Of a stretch of 11,241 bases of DNA, positions 5,734-11,210 are shown in pieces; position 1 is the first letter of the stretch, and each line of letters begins with the position of its first letter. The notes beneath the pieces were generated by a model. That model was not told the DNA's origin. It saw only the letters and a program-made list of their open reading frames with translations, and did not search any database. Source of the DNA: JACDAS01 sp046262415 (lineage in GTDB: Bacteria > Actinomycetota > Thermoleophilia > Gaiellales > Gaiellaceae); the NCBI GenBank assembly GCA_046262415.1, contig JBHEMU010000140.1:1-11241 (forward strand), in the 5' to 3' direction. The position numbers and the translations under genes are program-made.

Positions 5734-6446
5734 CGCCGGCCCCAGAGGACGATGCCGCCGCCGAGGCTCAGCCGCCGCCACCGGATCTCCCGGATCCCGG
5801 CCTCGCGCCAGAGATCGACCTGGCGATCGAGCGGGAACCGCCGCCAGAACTCGCGGATGCTCGGGCCGAGGAAGGCGCCGACCGCGTCCCAGCCGGACGA
5901 CAGGGCGCGGCCGGCGAGCGGCAGACCGGCCCGGACGTACAGCCCCCAGGGGGCCCGCCAGATTCCCGGCGGCACGCCGAACTCGAGCGAGGCGATCGTC
6001 CCGCCCGGGCGGACGACGCGCGCCAGCTCGCGCAGCGTCTCGTCGGGGCGATCGACGTAGCGCAGGAGATACGTGGCGGTCAACCCGTCGAAGGACGCGT
6101 CCTCGAACGGCAGCTCCTCGGCCCGGCCGGCGACGAGCTCGATCCGGTCCGCCAGGCCCGCGCGCTCCACCCGGCGCCGCGCCGTCTCCAGCATCTCCTC
6201 GCTCTGGTCGAGCCCGACCACGAAGCAGCCGGTCCGCCTGACGAGCTCGATCGCCACGGCGGCCGTTCCCGTGGCCACGTCGAGGATGCGGCCCCCGGGA
6301 CCCGCCGGCACGCGCGAGACGAGGAAGCGGCGCCAGCGTGCGTCCTGGCCGAGGGAGAGCAGGGCCGCGTACCGGTCGTAGGTGGGGCCGAGCGGACCGA
6401 ACAGCCGGAGCGCCTCGCGGTTCCGAGGTGAGACGGCCTCGGCCAC
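5730..6446 (-). CDS. UbiE/MenG-family SAM-dependent methyltransferase
   Basis: Class I methyltransferase of the UbiE/COQ5 type, cytoplasmic or membrane-peripheral. The N-terminus FGPLGPTYDRYAALLSLGQD with ARWRRFL (15-42) is the typical UbiE/MenG opening. Motif I is ILDVATGTAAVAIEL (54-68), the acidic residue is in VVGLD (76-80), then AEELPFEDASFDG (109-121), the post-motif LRYV, RVVRPGG (143-149) and LEF (154-156). In MenG the LRNV region has Asn where this protein has Tyr, so the substrate may differ from demethylmenaquinone. Length is 238, normal for the family. The start is GTG, six bases after a TAGACT box. The gene is first in a two-gene unit, overlapping the UbiA-like gene by GTGA, and is divergent from the gene at 6469 with 22 bases between starts. 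Confidence 0.9.
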   Translation of the reverse strand: MAEAVSPRNREALRLFGPLGPTYDRYAALLSLGQDARWRRFLVSRVPAGPGGRILDVATGTAAVAIELVRRTGCFVVGLDQSEEMLETARRRVERAGLADRIELVAGRAEELPFEDASFDGLTATYLLRYVDRPDETLRELARVVRPGGTIASLEFGVPPGIWRAPWGLYVRAGLPLAGRALSSGWDAVGAFLGPSIREFWRRFPLDRQVDLWREAGIREIRWRRLSLGGGIVLWGRR

Positions 6447-6458
6447 GACCCGAGTCTA
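6447..6458 (-). promoter_or_regulatory. -10 box TAGACT for the UbiE-like gene, overlapping a divergent promoter
   Basis: TAGACT (6458-6453) is exactly six bases before the GTG at 6446. It shares two bases with the plus-strand box TATTCT at 6457-6462. No Shine-Dalgarno or -35 box was recognised. Confidence 0.5.
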
Positions 6459-6468
6459 TTCTTGCCCC
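6457..6468 (+). promoter_or_regulatory. -10 box TATTCT for the 184-residue gene, leaderless type
   Basis: TATTCT is followed by six bases and the GTG at 6469, which would be base +1 or close to it. It overlaps the minus-strand TAGACT box, so the two promoters probably cannot be occupied together. Confidence 0.5.
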
Positions 6469-7023
6469 GTGGTCCTGAGCGAGGATCTGGCCCGGATCGC
6501 GGCCGCCGCTCGACCCTTCGCGGAGGCCGACGAGGAGCTCGCCGCGGTCATCCCCGCCGAGCCGGCGGGCGGGGTGCGCGTCTACCTGTGCGCCTTCGGG
6601 TCGGAGGGCGAGGAGAAGCGATGGCTCGCCTTCGACGAGGACGGATATCCGCTGCGGGAGCGGCGGCTGGTCCGCGAGGCGGTCTCGATCGCGGCCATGT
6701 GCGAGCTCGCCGAGGAAGTTGCCGGCGGCGGCAACCTCGAGGAGCTCCGCCGGCAGCTGGTGGCTTTGCGGATGACGGAGGACCCGCCCGGCATCGACGA
6801 GGCCGAGCAGGCCGCGCTCGCGCTCGAGCAGCTCCTCGGCCGGACGCCGCGAGTCGCGTCACCGGCGTACCTCGACGAGGTGGGCGGGGCGACGAGACGG
6901 CTCGAGCAGGCGCTCGGAGACCAGGCGGCCTCGCCGTTCGCGGCGGCGATGCGGGGTGCGGTGGACACGATCGACGGCCTGACGCGCGACGTCGAGGGTA
7001 ACTACAAGCTCGAGCTCGCCTAG
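6469..7023 (+). CDS. Hypothetical protein (184 aa)
   Basis: I do not recognise the family. The protein is soluble and acidic, with no signal peptide or membrane helix. An N-terminal helix (SEDLARIAAAARPFAEADEE) leads to a beta-rich part with VRVYLCAFGS and RWLAFDEDGYPL, then helices (VREAVSIAAMCELAEEVAGG and LEELRRQLVALRM). The C-terminal half is helical and ends in DGLTRDVEGNYKLELA. The GTG at 6469 is preferred over the upstream frame, which would overlap the divergent methyltransferase gene and reads as low-complexity sequence; it lies six bases after a TATTCT box. The next gene follows after 13 bases but appears to have its own promoter box. Probably a lineage-restricted protein. Confidence 0.8.
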   Translation: MVLSEDLARIAAAARPFAEADEELAAVIPAEPAGGVRVYLCAFGSEGEEKRWLAFDEDGYPLRERRLVREAVSIAAMCELAEEVAGGGNLEELRRQLVALRMTEDPPGIDEAEQAALALEQLLGRTPRVASPAYLDEVGGATRRLEQALGDQAASPFAAAMRGAVDTIDGLTRDVEGNYKLELA

Positions 7024-7024
7024 G

Positions 7025-7036
7025 CACAATGCCCCG
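7025..7036 (+). promoter_or_regulatory. -10-like box CACAAT for the 98-residue gene
   Basis: CACAAT follows the previous stop codon directly and is six bases before the ATG at 7037. It matches TATAAT at four positions. The same box-to-start spacing occurs at other genes here. The gene may also be read from the upstream transcript. Confidence 0.4.
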
Positions 7037-7333
7037 ATGGAAGGCGGCGGCTTCGGTTTCCCGTTCGGCGGCGACCCGGAGGATCTCCTCCGGGGCCTCC
7101 GGGAGTTCGCCGAGCAGCAGTCCGAGTCGGTCGTCGCCGCCCAGCGCGAGCAGTTCGCGACCCTGACCCTCAACACCGCGGTCGAGCTCACGGCGGCCGC
7201 GCTTCGACGGATCGAGGCGACCGGGTCTCCGCAGGAGCAGGCGACCGCGCTCCGCGAGGCGATGCGGGTGCTCTTCCCCGAGGCGGTGGCGCTCGTGTCG
7301 GCGGCCCGCCAGGGATTCATGCGCGAGAGCTGA
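7037..7333 (+). CDS. Hypothetical helical protein with glycine-rich N-terminus (98 aa)
   Basis: No family recognised. The first dozen residues are Gly- and Phe-rich (MEGGGFGFPFGGDP), then the chain is helical: EDLLRGLREFAEQQSESVVA, a middle helix with TLTLNTAVELTAAALRRIEA, and a last helix REAMRVLFPEAVALVSAARQ. Gly-Phe-rich tails followed by amphipathic helices often mediate self-association or partner binding, but no function follows from this. There is no Cys and no membrane segment. The ATG is supported by a CACAAT box six bases upstream; no Shine-Dalgarno site is seen. It stands 13 bases after the 184-residue gene and 100 bases before proline dehydrogenase. Confidence 0.75.
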   Translation: MEGGGFGFPFGGDPEDLLRGLREFAEQQSESVVAAQREQFATLTLNTAVELTAAALRRIEATGSPQEQATALREAMRVLFPEAVALVSAARQGFMRES

Positions 7334-7357
7334 CGCGCTCCGCCGCCCCGATCAGCT

Positions 7358-7379
7358 GCCGGTAGGAGCCCGCTCCGGC
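7358..7379. terminator. Weak inverted repeat between the 98-residue gene and proline dehydrogenase
   Basis: GCCGG (7358-7362) can pair with CCGGC (7375-7379), or GGAG with CTCC inside it. It lies 25 bases after the stop codon at 7333 in a 100-base gap. No U-run follows. It is a possible terminator only. Confidence 0.25.
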
Positions 7380-7417
7380 GGCCCCGGCGCGCGTCGCTTC
7401 GGATCGGCGCAGCAGTC

Positions 7418-7433
7418 TACAATCGGCCCGCCC
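7418..7433 (+). promoter_or_regulatory. -10 box TACAAT for proline dehydrogenase
   Basis: TACAAT (7418-7423) matches TATAAT at five of six bases. The GTG start is ten bases downstream, leaving a leader of zero to four bases. No good -35 box was found at 16-18 bases. Confidence 0.55.
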
Positions 7434-8354
7434 GTGGCCCTGCTCGACCGAGCCATCGTCCGGATGCTGCCCGTCGTGCCGAAGCCGGTGGTGCAGAAGC
7501 TCTCGGAGCGGTACATCGCCGGACCCGAGCTCGCCGACGCGTGCCGGGTGATCAGGCGCGAGAACGCGACGGGGAGGCTGGCGACGGTGGACGTCCTCGG
7601 CGAGTCGGTGGACAGCGACGAGGAGGCGCGGACCTTCGTGGACGCGTACCTCCACGTGCTCGGCGCGATCGAGCGTGAAGGGCTGGACGCGAACGTGAGC
7701 GTCAAGCCGACGGCCTTCGGGCTGAAGCTCGGCTACGACCTCTGCCGCCGCAACCTCGAGACGGTGATCGTCGACGCCGCCGCGCGGCGCAACTTCGTGC
7801 GCATCGAGATGGAGGATTCGAGCTGCACCGACGACACGCTCCGGCTCTACCGCGAGCTGTGGGCGGCGGGGCACGAGAACATCGGCGTCGTCCTGCAGGC
7901 CTACCTCCGCCGCACGGTCGCCGACATCCGCGCGCTCGCGGAGCTGCGCCCGAACGTCCGGCTCGTCAAGGGCATCTACGTCGAGCCGCCGTCGGTCGCG
8001 TACCGGGACTTCGCCGACGTGCGGAGGAGCTTCGTCACCTGCCTCGGAGAGCTGCTGGCGGTCGGCGCGTACGTCGGAGTCGCCACGCACGACGAGTGGC
8101 TCGTCGACGAGGCCTGCCGAGTCCTCCAGGGCCGCGGGCGGGACGAGTACGAGTTCCAGATGCTCCTCGGCGTCCGCCGAGAGCTGGGCGAGCGGATCGC
8201 CTCGGACGGCCACCGCCTTCGCATCTACGTCCCCTTCGGCCGGCGCTGGTACGAGTACTCGCTCCGGCGATTGCAGGAGAATCCGAAGATCGCGGGGTAC
8301 ATCGCCTCGGACACGGTCGGGCGGTTGCTGCATCCGTTCAACGGCCGGAGGTGA
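7434..8354 (+). CDS. Proline dehydrogenase (monofunctional PRODH)
   Basis: FAD enzyme oxidising L-proline to pyrroline-5-carboxylate, passing electrons to the quinone pool; usually membrane-associated. The barrel motifs are in order: NVSVKPTAFGL (87-97), VRIEMEDS (122-129), VLQAYLRR (153-160), VRLVKGIYVEP (175-185), VGVATHD (214-220), FQMLLGVR (241-248) and YVPFGRRWYEYSLRRLQENP (265-284). The YxxRR pair Arg278-Arg279 corresponds to the arginines that hold the proline carboxylate in E. coli PutA. At 306 residues it is a typical one-domain enzyme, without the P5C dehydrogenase or DNA-binding parts of PutA. No P5C dehydrogenase is in the window. The GTG start follows a TACAAT box. Its TGA overlaps the start of the permease gene as GTGA. 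Confidence 0.94.
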   Translation: MALLDRAIVRMLPVVPKPVVQKLSERYIAGPELADACRVIRRENATGRLATVDVLGESVDSDEEARTFVDAYLHVLGAIEREGLDANVSVKPTAFGLKLGYDLCRRNLETVIVDAAARRNFVRIEMEDSSCTDDTLRLYRELWAAGHENIGVVLQAYLRRTVADIRALAELRPNVRLVKGIYVEPPSVAYRDFADVRRSFVTCLGELLAVGAYVGVATHDEWLVDEACRVLQGRGRDEYEFQMLLGVRRELGERIASDGHRLRIYVPFGRRWYEYSLRRLQENPKIAGYIASDTVGRLLHPFNGRR

Positions 8355-9259
8355 CCTTCCGGCGGTACGCCGCCGAGCGGATCGCCCTCTCCGTGCTCGT
8401 CCTCGCCGGCTCGGTCTTCCTGGCGTTCCTCACCGTCCGGCTCGCGAACGCCCCGGACAGCGCGCGACCCGAACATGCCCGGTACGTCGACGGCGATGCG
8501 TTCCTCGCCCGGTTTTGGGATTACGTGTCGGGGCTCCTTCGGGGCTCCCTCGGCACGTCGATCCACCGCGGGAGCGACCTGACCGTCCCGCTGCTCGAAG
8601 CGAGCACCGTCACGCTGTCGGTCGCCGCCGGGGCGCTCGTCTTCGGGCTCCTGCTCGGCCTCCCGGCCGGTGTGCTCTGGGGCAGGCACCGGCGCTTCGG
8701 AGCGATCGCGCGCCTCGTCCTCTACGGCGCCTTCGGCGTGGCGACGCTCTGGCCCCTGTTCACGCTCACGTACTGGCTCTCGCTTCGAGCAGAGATCCTT
8801 CCACTCACGGGCTACTGCGACTTCTTCAACCCGGCGACCGACTGCGGCGGCTTGGTCGAATGGGCGAGGCACCTCCTGCTGCCCTGGATCTGCCTCGGCA
8901 TCATCCCGGCAACCGTCTACGCGCGCGGCGCGAAGGCGCTCGTCGTCCGGGGGGACCGCGAGGCGGCAGCCGCGGCCGCCGCCGAACGTCCTGCAGTCCG
9001 AGCACGCGCCCGGGCACGAATCGCGATCACGTTCGCGCAGGCCATCGGCCGTGACGTCGGGTTCCTCGTCGGCGCAGCGCTCTTCGTGGAGTACTGGTTC
9101 GGCCTGCCCGGCCTCGGGCGGACAATGTTCGCCGGGCTCGCATTCGATCCCCCGCTCGCTGTGGGCGCGCTCGTGCTCGCCGCGCTGATCGCCCTCGCCG
9201 CCGACCTCGTCGTCAACCTGGTCGGAGCGGCGCTCACGCCGATGTGGCGGACGCGTTGA
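8351..9259 (+). CDS. DppB/OppB-type ABC transporter permease, orphan with a degenerate EAA loop
   Basis: The 302-residue product has an N-terminal membrane helix (about 10-32), a periplasmic segment, and a core of about five helices near 84-108, 120-144, 171-192, 233-252 and 269-294, like the first permease subunit of peptide/nickel importers. Family marks are SGLLRGSLGTSI (60-71), TGY and LLLPWICLGI (175-184), and VEYWFGLPGLGRTMF (246-260). The cytoplasmic EAA loop that docks the ATPase, normally DYVxxARAKG, reads DREAAAAAAAERPAVRARAR (202-221) and lacks the Gly. No DppC, ATPase or binding-protein gene is nearby. The GTG start overlaps the proline dehydrogenase stop as GTGA. It may be decaying, or may serve another ATPase. 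Its 3' end overlaps the convergent methyltransferase by 26 bases. Confidence 0.82.
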   Translation: MTFRRYAAERIALSVLVLAGSVFLAFLTVRLANAPDSARPEHARYVDGDAFLARFWDYVSGLLRGSLGTSIHRGSDLTVPLLEASTVTLSVAAGALVFGLLLGLPAGVLWGRHRRFGAIARLVLYGAFGVATLWPLFTLTYWLSLRAEILPLTGYCDFFNPATDCGGLVEWARHLLLPWICLGIIPATVYARGAKALVVRGDREAAAAAAAERPAVRARARARIAITFAQAIGRDVGFLVGAALFVEYWFGLPGLGRTMFAGLAFDPPLAVGALVLAALIALAADLVVNLVGAALTPMWRTR

Positions 9260-9926
9260 TCTCGACCGGCTTGCGGGAGCCGAGGAGGAGCTCGGCGGGG
9301 ACCCGGGGATCCTGGCGGCGCGTCGTCCCGGTGGACGGCAGCTCCTCGAGGAACTCCAGCACGAGCCGCGCTCCTGCGAGGGCGGTCAGGATCTCGCCGA
9401 GTCGCCAGGCCCGCGCGAGGCCCGGCTCGGTCGCAGGCTCGCCCGCGAAGTAGTCCCCGCGCCAGCGGAGCGCGGCGTCCACGCAGTGAACGACCGGGTG
9501 CGTGTCGTGGAGGACGAGCCGTCCACCGGGCCGCAGCGAGGCGGCGATGCCCGCGGCCCACGGCTCGAGGTCGACCACCCAGGTGAGCCCCTCGTCTCCC
9601 GAGTAGACGAGGTCGAAGCGGCCCCGGCGGATCTGCGGCGGGAGCGCGTGCACGTCTCCGACCACGAAGAGCGCGGTCGGTACCAGCTCGCGGGCGTCCG
9701 CGAGCGCCTCGGCCGAAACGTCGAGCCCGGTCACCAGCGCGCCCAGGCGGGCGAGCTCGGCGGTGGCGTCGCCGCTCGCACATTGGAGGTGCAGCACCTT
9801 CTGCCCGCTCACGTCCCCCAGGCGCACGCGCACCCGGTCGGGGATCCCGAGCTCGCCCCGCATCGACCGGGCGCGGCCACGGTGCACCTCGTCCCAGGCG
9901 CGGCGGTTGTGGTCGGTCGGCTCCAT
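9234..9926 (-). CDS. Class I SAM-dependent methyltransferase
   Basis: The 230-residue soluble protein has a Rossmann methyltransferase core. Motif I is VLHLQCASGDATAELARLGA (44-63), followed by VTGLDVSAEALADAR with the acidic residue for the SAM ribose (Asp69), VVGDVHALP (88-96), FDLVYSGDE (104-112) and ASLRPGGRLVLHDTHP (129-144). The LHLQC--G-DT-LAR-GA pattern marks a common group of small-molecule methyltransferases related to UbiE/TehB types; the substrate is unknown. The N-terminus MEPTDHNRRAWDEVH is typical, supporting the ATG at 9926. No clear promoter or Shine-Dalgarno site precedes it; it lies 52 bases after fabL and is probably read from the same transcript. The last 26 bases overlap the convergent permease gene. 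Confidence 0.88.
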   Translation of the reverse strand: MEPTDHNRRAWDEVHRGRARSMRGELGIPDRVRVRLGDVSGQKVLHLQCASGDATAELARLGALVTGLDVSAEALADARELVPTALFVVGDVHALPPQIRRGRFDLVYSGDEGLTWVVDLEPWAAGIAASLRPGGRLVLHDTHPVVHCVDAALRWRGDYFAGEPATEPGLARAWRLGEILTALAGARLVLEFLEELPSTGTTRRQDPRVPAELLLGSRKPVEINASATSA

Positions 9927-9978
9927 CAGGAACCCGCGGACGGGTCGGAGAGGCCCCTCTGCCCCGCGGCGCGGCCGG

Positions 9979-10719
9979 TCACGCCGGGAGGGAGAAGCCG
10001 CCGTCGACGACGAGCGTGTGTCCGCGAATCATCTCTGCGCCGGGCGAGCAGAGGAAGGCGACCGCGTCGGCGACGTCGCCGGTCTCGACGAGACGCCCGG
10101 CGGGGGTCCGGCGGCCCGCCTCGAGCATCTCCTCACGGTTCGGGAAGTGGTCGAGCGCACCCGTCTCGACGAGGCCCGCGCTGACCGTGTTGACCCGGAT
10201 GCCGCGGGGCGCGAGCTCGACGGCGAGGTAGCGCACGACCGCCTCGAGCGCCGCCTTGGACGTGCCGACGAGCACGTAGTTCTCGAGCACGCGCGTCGAG
10301 CCGAGGCTGGAGAGCGCCACGATCGTCGACCCCGGCCGCATCGACGGGGCCGCGGCCCGGGCCAGTGAGAGCAGCGCCCGCGCGTTGGCGTTGAGCGTCC
10401 AGTCCCAGTGCTTGTCCTCCGTCTCGAGCGCCGGCCGGATCACGCCCGTGGCGGCGTTGTGGACGAGGGCGTGGAGGGGACCCAGCTCCGCGACCGCGCC
10501 GGCGACGCGGCCGGCCGAGACGTTGCCGCGCACGAGGACGGGCTCGGCGCCGAGGGCTCGCAGCTCCTCCGCGGTTTCCCCAGCGGCCCGGTCGTTCCGC
10601 AGGTACCCGATCGCGACGCGGGCGGCCCCCAGCTCGGCGAACCGGAGGGAGATCGCCTTGCCGATCCCCCGCGAGCCTCCGCTCACGAAGACGGTGGACC
10701 CCTCGGGGAGCCGGCTCAC
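9979..10719 (-). CDS. fabL: Enoyl-[acyl-carrier-protein] reductase, FabL type (SDR family)
   Basis: NADPH-dependent reduction of trans-2-enoyl-ACP, the last step of each fatty acid elongation cycle, in the cytoplasm. The cofactor loop is SGGSRGIGKA (13-22). The catalytic pair is Tyr148 and Lys155, spaced YxxxxxxK as in FabI/FabL and not YxxxK as in FabG. Stretches strongly resembling Bacillus FabL are HNAATGVIRPALE, HWDWTLNANARALL (104-117), SSLGSTRVLENY (137-148), SKAALEAVVRYLAVEL, DHFPNREEMLE (190-200), TPAGRLVE and EMIRGHTLVVDGG (229-241). Length is 246, as for FabL (about 250). The GTG at 10719 overlaps the TGA of the 92-residue gene as GTGA; the longer frame would run back into that gene. 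Recall of the B. subtilis sequence is from memory, but the conserved blocks and spacing are specific. Confidence 0.88.
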   Translation of the reverse strand: MSRLPEGSTVFVSGGSRGIGKAISLRFAELGAARVAIGYLRNDRAAGETAEELRALGAEPVLVRGNVSAGRVAGAVAELGPLHALVHNAATGVIRPALETEDKHWDWTLNANARALLSLARAAAPSMRPGSTIVALSSLGSTRVLENYVLVGTSKAALEAVVRYLAVELAPRGIRVNTVSAGLVETGALDHFPNREEMLEAGRRTPAGRLVETGDVADAVAFLCSPGAEMIRGHTLVVDGGFSLPA

Positions 10720-10994
10720 GCTCCGCGGGGGAGCGGCGCGTCGGCCGGTGCGGAGCTGGGCAGCTCCTCCCACCCTGGCCGGTCCCGGCGGGCCCGCCCG
10801 CCGGTCTCGGCCTTCGAGGAGGCGCGGCCCAGGCGTTCGAGCAGCTCCAGGTGCTCCTCGCCGTACGCCCTCACCGGGTGGCCCTCCGGGAGCCCGGACA
10901 CGAGCTCGCGCACGCGGGCGCGGATCTGGAAGGCGAAGTGCGGCGTCGCGGACCCGACGAGGGCCTCGACGTCCTCACGCGTCGGCTCGACCAT
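10716..10994 (-). CDS. Hypothetical protein coupled to fabL (92 aa)
   Basis: No family recognised. The first 55 residues look folded and helical: MVEPTREDVEALVGSATPHF, then AFQIRARVRELVSGL, then HPVRAYGEEHLELLERLGRA. The rest (ASSKAETGGRARRDRPGWEE and LPSSAPADAPLPRGA) is polar, Pro-rich and probably disordered. No membrane segment or known motif is present. The ATG at 10994 is chosen over an upstream extension because that extension is low-complexity sequence and a TACGCT box lies just before this ATG. Its TGA overlaps the fabL GTG, so the two proteins should be made together. A partner or regulatory role for FabL is possible but unproven. Confidence 0.72.
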   Translation of the reverse strand: MVEPTREDVEALVGSATPHFAFQIRARVRELVSGLPEGHPVRAYGEEHLELLERLGRASSKAETGGRARRDRPGWEELPSSAPADAPLPRGA

Positions 10995-11008
10995 CGAGGC
11001 GAAGCGTA
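10995..11008 (-). promoter_or_regulatory. -10-like box TACGCT for the 92-residue gene and fabL
   Basis: TACGCT (11008-11003), the same hexamer as before xseA, is eight bases upstream of the ATG at 10994. No Shine-Dalgarno sequence and no clear -35 box were seen. The rest of the gap up to 11129 shows nothing else I can name. Confidence 0.4.
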
Positions 11009-11148
11009 ATCGGTAGCTTCGTGGCGGTGCGCCGTCGTCATCTGGAGCCCGAGCCGGAGCCGGTTCTGAGCCGACCGCACGAGCGCATCCGGGTAGAGCC
11101 ACGCTCCTAGCTGACGTGCCTCAACACGTTGTAGACACCTGAGGAGTA

Positions 11149-11210
11149 CATCCGGGCCTCCTTCGAGGCTGTGGGTCTGCCAGGACTCACTCCCGAAGGA
11201 GGCCCGGATG
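11149..11210 (+). promoter_or_regulatory. Perfect 17-bp hairpin sequestering the transposase ribosome binding site and ATG
   Basis: CATCCGGGCCTCCTTCG (11149-11165) and CGAAGGAGGCCCGGATG (11194-11210) are exact reverse complements separated by 28 bases. The right arm contains GAAGGAGG and ends on the last base of the ATG. The pairing stops at both ends: A11148 faces C11211 and A11166 faces C11193. In RNA this would hide the whole initiation site. Known parallels are the IS10 and IS50 transposase messages, where read-in transcripts fold over the start site. Confidence 0.85.
11195..11202 (+). promoter_or_regulatory. Strong ribosome binding site GAAGGAGG of the IS transposase
   Basis: GAAGGAGG is five bases before the ATG at 11208, near-ideal complementarity to the 16S rRNA tail. 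It is wholly inside the right arm of the hairpin at 11149-11210. Confidence 0.85.

Noticed and set aside
5002..6446. A menaquinone biosynthesis cluster (menA-menG)
   Set aside because: The membrane protein lacks the metal-binding Asp motifs of MenA and no other men gene is present.
7434..8354. Bifunctional PutA
   Set aside because: The product ends after the proline dehydrogenase barrel; no P5C dehydrogenase domain follows in any frame.
9979..10719. Calling the SDR gene fabG (3-oxoacyl-ACP reductase)
   Set aside because: The Tyr-Lys spacing is six residues, not three, and long blocks match FabL.
10995..11102. N-terminal extension of the 92-residue protein to 11102
   Set aside because: The added stretch is Pro-, Ala- and Arg-rich, would cover the TACGCT promoter box, and lacks its own start signal.
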